DNA from: Cohnella ginsengisoli | GTDB lineage: Bacteria > Bacillota > Bacilli > Paenibacillales > Paenibacillaceae | DNA: 64,000 nt | Reading direction: 5' to 3' | Assembly: GCF_029525555.1 (NCBI RefSeq) | Contig: NZ_JAPDHZ010000006.1 | Location: 62,001 to 126,000 of the forward strand | Shown: positions 7,862 to 16,558 of the stretch, in pieces | Layout of the letters: each line of letters opens with the position of its first letter | Position numbering within the stretch: the first letter of the stretch is position 1 | Made by a program: the position numbers and the translations under genes | Notes under the pieces: generated by a model | Database searches by the model: none | Told to the model about the DNA's origin: nothing | The model's input: the letters and a program-made list of their open reading frames with translations, nothing else

Positions 7862-9075
7862 ATGATTCGGCTTATTTGGTTAGGATGTCTGGCTTATCTG
7901 ACGGTCGGTCTCGGCCAGCTCGTGGTCGGCGCGGTGATGGAGCCGATGGTCGGCGCATACGGCGTGCAATACGGAGACGGCGGTCAGCTCGTCATGAATC
8001 AATTTCTCGGCGGCCTCGCGGGGACGCTCCTCGCGCCATGGCTGATGCGGATGCTGGGCAGGCGCGCGCTGCTGCTCGGCGCGATGACGCTGATGGCCGC
8101 GGCCGAGATCGTATATGCGCTGGCGCCGCCCTGGGGCGCGATGCTCGTCCTGGGGCCGGTCGCCGGCTTTGGATTCGGCGTTACGGAAACGGTCGTCGGC
8201 TCGTTCATCATCGGCTCCGCGGGCGAGCGGGGAAACGTGGCGATGAGCCGAGTGGAGGTATCGTTCGGCGTCGGCGCGCTGTTGATGCCGTTCGTCGGCG
8301 CGCTCCTGATCGATATCGACCGGTGGCGGCTCGCGTTTGGCGTCGTCGGCGTGTTGGCCGTGATCACCGTCGTTCTGTGGGCGTCGCTGTGGCCGACGAT
8401 TCTGAACGCCGCGCCGGTCGGCGCCACGCAGGTTGATGCGCATAGCAAAAAAGGACGGGCGTCCGTACGCCTTCCGCTGCTCGGCACGGGGCCTGCGCGC
8501 TGGGTGCTCCTCGCCTGCGCCGTTTTCTTTTCCTCTACGTCGGCTTCGAGATGAGCTACGCCCACTACCTGCCGACGCTGCTCGTGCAGGAGGGCGGCAT
8601 CACGGAAGCGACCGCGGCGCTGGCGCTCGGCGTGTATTGGGGCGCCATGACGATCGGCCGGCTGTACGCGGGGCACCTGGCCGACCGGATCGGCAGCACG
8701 TCTTATCTGCTGTCGATGTGCGGGATCGCGGCGTTCGCCTTTATCTTGATGGGCTTCTTCGGCAGCGCGGCGCCGATGTTCGCGCTGGCGGCGGTCGCCG
8801 GTCTCGCGATGAGCGGCATGTTCGCGATCGCGCTCGTCTTCGCGAACCGATACGCGCCGGGCATGGCGGAGCGCACGACGAGCCTGCTCATCGCGTGCGG
8901 TCTGTTTGGCGGCGCCGTGCTGCCGAAGCTCGTCGGCTGGAGCCTGGACGCGCTGGGCGGCGACGAGACGCGGTGGCTGCTGGCCGGCTTCGCGCTGCTG
9001 CTCCTCGCGGTCGCGGCCGCCGCGTCGGCGGCGAGCCGCAAGGCAGCCCGCGCGGCGGCGCGGCTCGCGGCTTAG
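7862..9075 (+). CDS. MFS transporter (frameshifted)
   Basis: Major facilitator superfamily permease, about 404 aa with ~12 hydrophobic segments. The ATG at 7862 follows GGAAGGAG. The N-terminal half (to about 8530) and C-terminal half (from FLYVGFEMSYAHYLP) lie in different frames. The junction is GTTTTCTTTTCCTC, where one additional T restores VFFFLYVG. The interdomain loop around 8400-8470 is polar, as usual. The substrate is unknown. The break is in a T run and probably technical. It precedes the sulfurtransferase gene on the same strand by 167 bp. Confidence 0.82.
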
Positions 9076-9242
9076 GCTGCGCTGGGTCGCTGCCGTTGCT
9101 TGCGTGTATGGATTCTGGCGCCGCATGATCGGGCTTTCCGTGTGCGCGTTCGGCCGGCATGCTCAGCAGGCCGCTCTTCCGGCAGCGATGCCCGATCCGG
9201 TATAATGCCTGTATACCCCTATCGGAAAGAAGGCGTTGTTCC

Positions 9243-10100
9243 TTGAATCATATCGTATCGCTCAAATGGCTGCTGGCCCGTCTCTACGAATCGGATCTCG
9301 TCATCGTCGACTGCCGCTTCCAGATGGGCAAAGGCCAGGAGAATGCGGGACGCGAGGCTTATGAAGCGTCCCACATCCCGGGCGCCGTCTATCTCGATCT
9401 GGAAAAGGATCTGTCCGCCCAGGTCGAACCCGACGGTCACGGCGGACGCCACCCGCTGCCAGACGCCGCGCAGCTCACCGGCACATTCAGCCGCGCCGGC
9501 ATCGGCAACGCGTCGCGCGTCGTTGCCTACGACGATCAGGGCGGCGCCATGGCTTCGCGGCTGTGGTGGCTGCTGAAGTATCTGGGACACGACCAAGTCT
9601 ACGTGCTGGACCAAGGCTTCACGGCCTGGCGCGAGGCCGGCTATCCGGTGAACGCCGAGCAGCAGGTGCGCATCCCGGCGCCGTATCTGGCCGAGGTGCA
9701 GCACAGCATGCTCGCCGAAGTCGACGACGTGCGCGAGCTGCTGGACACGGACCAAGCGACGCTCATCGACTCGCGAGAGCCCGCGCGCTACCGCGGCGAA
9801 GTCGAGCCGCTCGACAAGGCGGCCGGGCATATCCCGGGCGCGATCAACCGCTTCTGGAAGGACGCGCTGAACGAGCAGGGCGGCTGGCGCGACGAGGCCG
9901 CGCAGGCTGCGCGCTTCGAGGGACTGGCCAAGGACGCGCCGCTCATCGTCTATTGCGGCTCGGGCGTTACAGCTACGCCTAACGTGCTGGCGTTGCAGGA
10001 GGCGGGCTACACGAACGTGAGGTTGTATGCTGGGAGTTGGAGCGATTGGATTAGTTATGAGGGGAATGCTTTGGCTACAGGGTATGAAGAGAAGGCGTAG
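9243..10100 (+). CDS. sulfurtransferase with two rhodanese domains
   Basis: Tandem-rhodanese enzyme, 285 aa, of the thiosulfate/3-mercaptopyruvate sulfurtransferase type, transferring sulfane sulfur through a cysteine persulfide in the cytoplasm. The inactive N-terminal rhodanese contains GREAYEASHIPGAVYLDLE. The C-terminal domain has AGHIPGAIN and the active-site loop YCGSGVTAT with Cys238. TTG at 9243 with GAAGG upstream gives the family-typical start. The last ~25 codons look less GC-rich than the rest of the gene. That switch begins near the 15-bp core that recurs at 12772 and 15875, which suggests the 3' end was replaced by element-borne sequence while keeping the frame. Confidence 0.92.
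   Translation: MNHIVSLKWLLARLYESDLVIVDCRFQMGKGQENAGREAYEASHIPGAVYLDLEKDLSAQVEPDGHGGRHPLPDAAQLTGTFSRAGIGNASRVVAYDDQGGAMASRLWWLLKYLGHDQVYVLDQGFTAWREAGYPVNAEQQVRIPAPYLAEVQHSMLAEVDDVRELLDTDQATLIDSREPARYRGEVEPLDKAAGHIPGAINRFWKDALNEQGGWRDEAAQAARFEGLAKDAPLIVYCGSGVTATPNVLALQEAGYTNVRLYAGSWSDWISYEGNALATGYEEKA
10038..10052 (+). repeat. att-like core, copy A (inside the sulfurtransferase 3' end)
   Basis: TGGAGCGATTGGATT encodes WSDWI near the sulfurtransferase C-terminus. It recurs exactly at 12772-12786 and with one mismatch at 15875-15889. The shared block continues in A and C as GCGATTGGATTAGTTAT. Proposed here as the left junction of inserted modules; no integrase is encoded nearby. Confidence 0.6.
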
Positions 10101-10128
10101 ATCCAAATAATAGCATGTTGCCTTAATT

Positions 10129-10170
10129 ACAGAGCATGGTGAAATGGCCGCTATTGCTCTGTATTTTTTT
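10129..10170 (+). terminator. terminator hairpin A after the sulfurtransferase gene
   Basis: ACAGAGCA pairs with TGCTCTGT and is followed by A and seven T. The left arm and loop start (ACAGAGCATGGTG) are identical to hairpin B at 12863-12875. Confidence 0.8.
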
Positions 10171-10181
10171 ATATGGTCGAG

Positions 10182-10334
10182 GTCAACACGGAGTCAACAG
10201 ATGTTCTTGACAAATGCTTGATTAGGCTAATTTGTACCCACGCTACCAAACCTATGATAAGTAGATAGTCTAAAATAGTACTCGAGTAAATCTGTAGGTG
10301 TTAACTTATAATGGTATTCAACACAAAGTCAACA
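10182..10334 (+). repeat. two pairs of GTCAACA repeats, module A
   Basis: GTCAACA at 10182 and 10193, then TTCAACA at 10317 and GTCAACA at 10328. Both pairs have an exact 11-bp period. They resemble the arm-type sites flanking attachment sites of tyrosine recombinases; that role is inferred. Confidence 0.55.
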
Positions 10335-10438
10335 TACACACTCAAAGACACTTCCGCTAAATTTTGAACCTTCAATTAGGTAGAAAGTAGGTCCTAAATT
10401 ATTGTATAGTGGGAATATCATGGTAAGGGGGAAGACTA

Positions 10439-12729
10439 TTGGAGTCTATACGGCAGGCAATTAGAAGTGGGAGAATTGATGATGAATTGGCATCAGAACT
10501 CTCTACTAAAGGTTACGAAAGTGAGCTTTGGGACTTCAAAGAGAACATTAATCTTACTGATGCAATCTCTAAAGCAGAGCTTGTAAGGGATTGCGCTGCT
10601 TTCCATAACACTGAGGGTGGATATCTACTCATTGGTGTAAAGGATAAAACATGGGAAGTAACAGGTGTAAGTGAAGACGTATTACGTTCGTTTGATCAAG
10701 GGAACATCAATAATATCATCCATTCATATCTTGGAGAAAGGTTTGGTGTAGCTTATAGAATATGTAGAATTCAAAATAACAAACCGGTGGGTCTCATTTA
10801 TATACCACCAAGAATAGGTCGCCCCGTTATCATGCAAAAAAACGGTCCTCAAGTAGAAAGAGATCTACTATTTAGACAGGGTGATCTTTACATTCGTTCT
10901 AGTGATTCAACAAAGAGGGTTACAAATGACACACAGTTTGAAACCTTGTGGAATAGAGAATCATTTCCTGTATCTATGATTGACTCAATAGGTTGGAATG
11001 TTGTTGAGTTCGGGTTCCGTTTGCCTCCAAAACCAGAACCACTTGTTGGTCGATTAGGTCATAAGCAGAAGGTATTAGATAGTCTTGACTCAAAAAATCG
11101 ATGGTGGATTACCTCTATTGAAGGTTTAGGTGGTGTGGGGAAAACAGCACTTGCCTCAGAAATAGTTTGGGAACTATACAGAAGTAATAAATTCGAATCA
11201 ATTATATCTGTAACGGCCAAAACTAGAGAATTAGCCTCAAGTAAGATAGTGGCTTTAAAACCAGAGCTTGTTGGAATTGATTCTATAGTTGACGCTATTT
11301 TAGAGACAAATGGATTTCACAATGAACTACAAAGTCCATTATCCGATCGTGTTGAGATTGCAAAACAAATTCTTGAGATGACCGAGTCACTAATATTCCT
11401 GGATAATCTCGAGACTGTTGATGATGTTAGAGTGTTCGAATTCTTAAAAAAATTTACCACAACCAACAAGAGCGCTGGTCACATCAAGACGACAACCTGA
11501 AACGGGCGAAGATCGTATAAAGTTAGACGGTTTAAAGAGAGAGGATTCCAGTGAATTAATAGACAAACTAATAATTGAAAGCTCGTTAGGATTTGAAGTT
11601 TCAGAATCAGATCGTGACAGGATTGTTGTAATTTCCGGAGGCCTACCTTTAGCAATAATTTGGCTTGTAGGGCAAATTAGGCTTAAGGGATCTTTAGACT
11701 TTTTTACAACTTATTAATGGTGACATACCTGAGGTGCCTGATCAGATCCTTGAGTTTAGTTTTAGAAATATGTTTAATCTACTTTCAGCTGACCAAAAGA
11801 CGATTCTGAAGTTATCAGCTTTGGCCTCTCAAGAAGCACTAAGTTTAGAACATTATATGCATCTAACTGATTGGAATAGAGATAGGACAAGTGATGCAAT
11901 TAATGGCTTAGTGCAAAGTTCATTTTTTATTAGAAATGAATCTGATAAAGGTACTACGTTTTCGGTGCTTCCTATTACAGCCTCATTTGCGTATCAAGAA
12001 TTAATTGAAATGGGTGAATATGCAAATGAAGCTCGAGCAAAGCTACGAGAAATGCAATACAGACAAAGAGACGCTAACACAATCGTTGATTACCTTCAAA
12101 GTCTGCTTCAGGGAAAAAATGAAGCAGAGCAACTGGCTGTTGGGTTAGCTAAAGCTGCCTCTGAAGAATATACGATGGGTAATTATGAAAAGGGACGACA
12201 GTATTTTGACCAAGCTGAAAGTTACTATGATAAAAGTCCATATTTGTATTATACAAGGGCTACTTCCGAGTTAAACGCAGGTAACTCTGCTCAAGCGTAC
12301 GTTTATTTTGAAAGGGCAGTTCGACTTATTGATAAACCAACCACTAAAGATTCAGTGGTTTGGAAAATGTGGGGACAGGCATTAAAACAAGAGGGAAACT
12401 GGGGTGTTGCAATCGAAAAATTAGCTATTGCACTTTCATTGAATGAAAAAGATCCTTATGCACTTCACATGATGGCATTTTGCCAAAGTAAACTTGGACA
12501 ATATTCACCAGCAGATAAATCTTATAATAAAGCCCTGGAAGTAATAGGGAAAAGCAATCCGAGACAAAGAAAATTAACACTTACGGGAATGGCACAAAAC
12601 CTTTGTCAGTGGGGAAGAGACCTAGATAGGGCATTAGAATTAACATATGAAATGGAAAAGCTACCAGGGTCAAACAAACGTGTACTAGGTTTGAGAGCGG
12701 AAATAATAAGGAGAAAAGGAGAAAGTTAA
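10439..12729 (+). CDS. AlbA_2-STAND NTPase-TPR protein, defence-like (two frameshifts)
   Basis: AT-rich gene with codon use unlike its surroundings. Starting at TTG 10439 (AAGGGGG upstream), residues ~25-170 form an AlbA_2/Schlafen-like domain (WDFKENINL, then AFHNTEGGYLLIGV). Next comes a STAND/NB-ARC-type NTPase: PLVGRLGHK linker, Walker A GLGGVGKT at ~229-236, Walker B LIFLDN at ~318-323, and the downstream VTSRRQ and GGLPLAI motifs. The C-terminal part is a run of TPR-like helices. The frame breaks twice. At ~11470 two bases seem missing before LVTSRRQ. At ~11707-11712 there are six T where five would fit. The ORFs 10439-11500 and 11734-12729 are pieces of this one protein of ~760 aa. This architecture is known among anti-phage STAND systems, but immunity is inferred. 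It is the cargo between sulfurtransferase-end copies A and B. Confidence 0.78.
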
Positions 12730-12771
12730 AGCTAGACAAATTTATACAAGTAACAAAGTAAATATCTTAAC

Positions 12772-12843
12772 TGGAGCGATTGGATTTCGTATGGCGGTAA
12801 TCCGGTAGCTGTTGGAGATGAAGAGAAACCGAGAGACGAATAA
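12772..12843 (+). pseudogene. detached 3' end of a sulfurtransferase gene (copy B)
   Basis: Reads WSDWISYGGNPVAVGDEEK and then a stop, matching the last ~20 residues of the sulfurtransferase at 9243-10100. Homology begins exactly at the 15-bp core TGGAGCGATTGGATT, with nothing recognisable upstream. That sharp boundary is what displacement of a gene end by site-specific insertion would leave. Confidence 0.7.
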
Positions 12844-12860
12844 CAGTATGTTGGTTTTGG

Positions 12861-12903
12861 ATACAGAGCATGGTGTTACCTACCCCGTCGCTCTGTATTT
12901 TTA
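12861..12903 (+). terminator. terminator hairpin B
   Basis: ATACAGAGC pairs with GCTCTGTAT, followed by TTTT. It lies in the same relative position after copy B as hairpin A after the intact gene. Confidence 0.75.
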
Positions 12904-12911
12904 CGCTTGAA

Positions 12912-13042
12912 GTCAACACGAAGTCAACAATTGGCGTCAGAATGACCGAACACAAATGTACGCTCTTACTTCTTGTTTTATAACATGTTTAACGTTCTAA
13001 TACTCAAATTTGCATTGTTGGTAAGTCAACAAAGAATCAACA
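12912..13042 (+). repeat. two pairs of GTCAACA repeats, module B
   Basis: GTCAACA at 12912 and 12923; GTCAACA at 13025 and ATCAACA at 13036. Period is 11 bp in both pairs. The core-to-pair distance is 140 bp, against 144 in module A and 141 in module C. Confidence 0.55.
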
Positions 13043-13187
13043 AATAAATTGAAACTAGACCGTACATAAATTATTGCATAGACGGTGTCTTTATGACTAG
13101 GATCTTGGTCAATTAAAATATCCACAACATGAAATGTTTGATATGTAATTGGTAACATTATAAATAAATGGGCAAGGAGTAGGATTA

Positions 13188-13511
13188 ATGTCGAATTGCT
13201 TGCCATATGTGTCTAATCCGGGGACCTTAAGAGCAATTCTTGAGCGTATTAAAGTTGCCTCATTGCCAGAACGGTTTACGGGGGATTTTGTTGAAACTAA
13301 ATTGCGGATGAAAGGCGGCACTGCAAGAGCCTCTGTGCCCTTTTTTGAAGAAAATGGGCTTGTAACATGGGGCATTCCCACTATCGAAGTCAGAGACAAC
13401 CAAGTGTTCCACGTGCAGAACTTCATTAATGCCAAATCATTTCCCCGATTGGGACTTCCCCGAGCAAATCCGGCGATGAATTTTGAAATTGGCATTCGTC
13501 TATATAGGTGA
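13188..13511 (+). CDS. truncated DUF5343 protein with an unrelated tail
   Basis: ORF of 107 aa starting at ATG 13188 with AAGGAG upstream. Residues ~4-62 match the N-terminus of DUF5343 proteins: LPYVSNPGTLRAIL, then VASLPERFTGDFVETKL and MKGGTARA. After ENGLVTWG the sequence no longer resembles that family, which normally continues for more than 100 residues. So this is a fragment, perhaps fused to other coding DNA by a deletion. DUF5343 genes are often found in mobile and defence-associated contexts; the biochemical role is unknown. It belongs to the B-C module. Confidence 0.6.
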   Translation: MSNCLPYVSNPGTLRAILERIKVASLPERFTGDFVETKLRMKGGTARASVPFFEENGLVTWGIPTIEVRDNQVFHVQNFINAKSFPRLGLPRANPAMNFEIGIRLYR

Positions 13512-13552
13512 GAAGCAATAATAACGATAAAAAAGGAGAGGTGTCTATCCCA

Positions 13553-13981
13553 ATGGAACGACGAACCCCAAGAAAGTAACGGTGCAAGCCGTCATTCAAG
13601 TCCCGGTAGATAAAGTGTGGAAATAGTGGACCGAGCCGGATCACATCGCGAAATGGAATCAAGCATCGGAGGGTTGGCACTCGCCGAGGGCAGAGAACGA
13701 TCTTCGGGCGGGCGGCAAGTTCACGACAAGAATGGAAGCGAAAGACTGCAGCATGAGATTCGATTTTGGCGGCCTCTATGATGAAGTGAAGCTGCACGAA
13801 GAAGATTTCTTACACGATGCATGACGGTAGAAGGGTGGAGATTACCTTCGTCGATCAAGGCAGCGCAACGGAGGTCATTGAAACTTTCGACGCGGAGAGC
13901 ACTCACCCTGTTGAATTTCAGCAGGCGGGCTGGCAAGCGATCATGAACAATTTCAAGCAATATGCCGAACAATCGGAGTAA
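13553..13981 (+). pseudogene. SRPBCC/AHSA1 family protein, degraded
   Basis: An Aha1-type (SRPBCC fold) small-ligand-binding protein gene with several lesions. The frame shifts just after ATG 13553 (RBS AAAGGAGAGG). An in-frame TAG interrupts VDKVWK-stop-WTEPDHIAKWN where family members have Tyr or a similar residue. A further shift near 13803 separates GGLYDEVKLHE from ISYTMHDGRR. Recognisable blocks are AENDLRAGGKFTTRMEAKD, then VEITFVDQGS and GWQAIMNNFKQYAEQSE. An internal stop plus two shifts make this a true pseudogene rather than a single base-call error. Confidence 0.8.
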
Positions 13982-14112
13982 TCCTGCGAGGCGTCCAAGT
14001 GGGCGCCCGATTTTTTGAGAAGATCAGTCTTGAGGCGGGTTACAACTTGAGACAATTGCCTTACTCTATAATTTGTTCCACCGCTATTAATCAGTAGAAA
14101 TGAGGAGAAAAG

Positions 14113-15594
14113 TTGTCTAACCATTCGAATGCAGGCGCTGTCGCAGGGGAAGCGCCGTTCTCGATTAAAGCCATAATCGGGCCGCTTATGGCGATCGTCG
14201 TCGGGATGATCATGGTCATACTCGACAGCACGGTAATGAACATCGCAATGCCAACCTTGATCAAGGATTTCGGATCCAGCGTCAACACGATGCAATGGTC
14301 GATTACGGCTTATACGCTGGCGCTTTCCGCGGTCATTCCGTTGGCCGGCTGGCTGACCGATCGATTCGGCGCCAAGCAAATTTTTCTGATTACGATTTTC
14401 TTATTCACGGCAGGCTCCCTGCTCTGTTCCTTCGCCACGACGCCCGAGGAACTGATTGTCTATCGGATTCTCCAGGGAATCGGCGGAGGCATGGTGCAGC
14501 CCATCGGAATGGCGATTATTTTCAAGCTCGCTCCTCCTAACAAACAAGGCGCGGTCATGGGAATGCTCGGCATCCCGATGATGCTCGGACCCGCGCTCGG
14601 CCCGGTACTGGGCGGATATTTGCTGGAATACGCGACTTGGCACTGGATCTTCCTCATCAATCTGCCGATCGGAATTATCGCGATCTTGGTAGGTCTCCGA
14701 TACTTGCCGAGGGTGGAGCGCAAAACCGTACCGGCACTCGATACTTGGGGGATGCTCCTTGCCCCGATCGCATTCGCTGCGTTATCTTACGCGGTAAGCG
14801 AAGGCGGCAAGGACTGGGGTTCGATGAATACAATCGTCAGCCTGAGCGTGGGCATCGTCGCTTTGTTATTATTCGTTATCGTTGAATTTCGCCATAAACA
14901 ACCGTTGTTGGAGCTTCGGGTGTTCAAGTCCTATGACTTCTCGATCGGCATCGTCGCTTCTTGGTTATCGACCATGGCCTTGTTCGGGTCATTCTTGTTC
15001 GTGCCGATGTACATGCAGCAGGTCTTTGGTTACGAGCCGCTGAAAACCGGGTTGATGATCTTGCCGCAGGTGGCGATGACGGGACTCTTCATGCCGATCG
15101 GCGGCAAGCTGTTCGACAAATTCGGTGCCCGCGGCGTAACCGTGGTCGGAATCGCTTTTGTCGCGGCAGGCTTGTTCTATTTGTCCCAAATTCAAGCGGA
15201 CTCGGGAGCCGGATTCGTGATCACGGCGACGATGCTGATGGGTGTAGGCATGGGTCTCTCCATGATGCCGGTTAATACGCACATCCTGAAAGTCGCGCCT
15301 CGCCGGCTCGTCGGCCGGGTTACGCCTCTTACGTCGGCCGCCCAGCAAGTCGTGGTTTCGTTCGCGGTTGCGGGATTGGCGAGTTACCTGGGTACGCGAA
15401 CAGCGGATCATATGGCCGAGAACAAAGGCGATATACCTTTATCGCTCGTCTCCGCTTTCGGAGATACGTTCTTCATCGCCGGATGCATCGCGGTTGCCGG
15501 CGCCGTGTTGGCCCTTCTGCTTCGGAAGCCGAAAGTCACGGAAGAGGGCGGCGCGGAGGATCAAGTCAATGCTCCCGTCATGATGGGGCATTAA
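14113..15594 (+). CDS. DHA2 family drug:H+ antiporter (EmrB/QacA type)
   Basis: 493-aa multidrug efflux MFS protein with 14 predicted transmembrane segments. Family motifs are present: motif D1 (LDSTVMNIAMPTL), motif A (GWLTDRFGAKQIF) and motif C (GIPMMLGPALGPVLGGYL), with motif B around YRILQGIGGGMVQP. Start TTG 14113 is close behind GAGGAG. An AT-rich region with TATAAT lies near 14070. A terminator follows directly. It is an intact gene inside the B-C module and may be a passenger giving drug resistance. No linked regulator is evident. Confidence 0.92.
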   Translation: MSNHSNAGAVAGEAPFSIKAIIGPLMAIVVGMIMVILDSTVMNIAMPTLIKDFGSSVNTMQWSITAYTLALSAVIPLAGWLTDRFGAKQIFLITIFLFTAGSLLCSFATTPEELIVYRILQGIGGGMVQPIGMAIIFKLAPPNKQGAVMGMLGIPMMLGPALGPVLGGYLLEYATWHWIFLINLPIGIIAILVGLRYLPRVERKTVPALDTWGMLLAPIAFAALSYAVSEGGKDWGSMNTIVSLSVGIVALLLFVIVEFRHKQPLLELRVFKSYDFSIGIVASWLSTMALFGSFLFVPMYMQQVFGYEPLKTGLMILPQVAMTGLFMPIGGKLFDKFGARGVTVVGIAFVAAGLFYLSQIQADSGAGFVITATMLMGVGMGLSMMPVNTHILKVAPRRLVGRVTPLTSAAQQVVVSFAVAGLASYLGTRTADHMAENKGDIPLSLVSAFGDTFFIAGCIAVAGAVLALLLRKPKVTEEGGAEDQVNAPVMMGH

Positions 15595-15611
15595 GGAATA
15601 ACGCATGCAGA

Positions 15612-15648
15612 CATCACCGTGAGCTCATAGCTTCGGTGATGTTTTTTT
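15612..15648 (+). terminator. rho-independent terminator of the DHA2 gene
   Basis: CATCACCG pairs with CGGTGATG, followed by seven T. Confidence 0.88.
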
Positions 15649-15819
15649 GTCCGGAAATGCGCCGCGTTCACTTTTTACTAATAAGTATCCGTTTTTAGCG
15701 TTGTCCAAAATGCATTTTGCTAAAGAGCTTCTCTTATTGTCATTTAACGCTCGCTGTTACCGTGTCACAATAAGTAAGCGGCGACTACTAGGCCACTACT
15801 TAGGCGACGACTTATTGGT

Positions 15820-15946
15820 TTGGCCACGCCGAATGTGTTGGCGCTCGAGGAAGCTGGCTTCCGCAATGTGAAGCTGGGGCGATTGGATTAGTTATTAGGG
15901 GAATCCGGTAGCGACGGGAGCCGAAGAAGAATCGAAAAACATATAG
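15820..15946 (+). pseudogene. detached 3' end of a sulfurtransferase gene (copy C)
   Basis: Reads ATPNVLALEEAGFRNVKL, then a short deletion, then WISY, a stop, and GNPVATGAEEESKNI. It aligns with the end of the gene at 9243-10100 but differs at many wobble positions. It extends about 20 codons further upstream than copy B. The deletion (about 11-14 bp, of YAGSW) and internal TAG show it is decayed. Being longer and more diverged, it may come from a paralog or an older insertion. Confidence 0.7.
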
Positions 15947-15966
15947 CAGTTCGAAAATGCGGAATA

Positions 15967-16007
15967 ATACATCGCCAGTGGTTTGTACACCCTAGCGGTG
16001 TTTTTTT
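15967..16007 (+). terminator. terminator-like hairpin C
   Basis: ATACATCGCC and the inner stem ACACC/GGTGT are followed by seven T. The 3' arm is degenerate compared with the related hairpins at 18207 and 47821. Confidence 0.5.
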
Positions 16008-16015
16008 GCTCCAAG

Positions 16016-16180
16016 GTCAACACGGAGTCAACAAACAATTGGAGAAATTGTTTCCAAAGGACTTCAGTGAGTTTTGGCGCATACTTTTTTTGAATGTTCA
16101 CTGCCTTTGCTTATCAAACGTTCATATACCTGGAGTCAACGTATTGAATATAATTTGAACAAATCAACGAAGAGTCAACC
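16016..16180 (+). repeat. two pairs of GTCAACA repeats, module C
   Basis: GTCAACA at 16016 and 16027; ATCAACG at 16163 and GTCAACC at 16174. Period is 11 bp in each pair. The first pair (GGTCAACACGGAGTCAACA) is identical over 19 bp to that of module A. Confidence 0.55.
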
Positions 16181-16558
16181 AAATTCAGATTCCGCAAATA
16201 ACCAACAAAATCTTGACTGGTCCTAATTTCCTAGCATTATAAATTTTCTGTACAAATCATGTGCCAACTTCCTTGATGGAAATTTACTCCGGAAATTTGA
16301 TCGTCGGAGAATCATCGAGAAGGCCTCGTTCAAATGGCTTTACCACACATTTATACTGATTTTCAAATTCAAATATTGCGCTTTATGAAAAAGAGCCGGC
16401 TATCTTTTCGACAGCCTGCTCTTTTTGCTTTTTTAGGCACTTGCCGTAACTTAATGACATTGATTCTTCGGGGTCTCTTTTTTATTGCTCCGCACCAGTT
16501 ATGCTGGTAAGATTGGGAAGATTTCATACCAATTTCCTTGCTCGTTGGAGGCTGACCT

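Larger units (their letters stand above)
10101..10438. other. AT-rich intergenic stretch carrying hairpin A and two repeat pairs
   Basis: No gene. It holds the hairpin at 10129-10170 and the GTCAACA repeat pairs at 10182-10199 and 10317-10334. The remainder is AT-rich with no other signal I can support. Confidence 0.6.
12730..13187. other. gene-free stretch with sulfurtransferase-end copy B
   Basis: No intact gene. It contains the B core and remnant, hairpin B and the two B repeat pairs. The rest (about 12930-13020 and 13045-13180) is AT-rich with nothing else recognised before the DUF5343 start. Confidence 0.6.
15649..16558. other. gene-free stretch with sulfurtransferase-end copy C
   Basis: No intact gene. 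Contains remnant C, hairpin C, both C repeat pairs and a single extra GTCAAC at about 16135. Between 16181 and 16540 it is AT-rich; a hairpin near 16390-16430 (AGCCGGCTATC / GACAGCCTGCT) may be a weak terminator. Confidence 0.55.
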
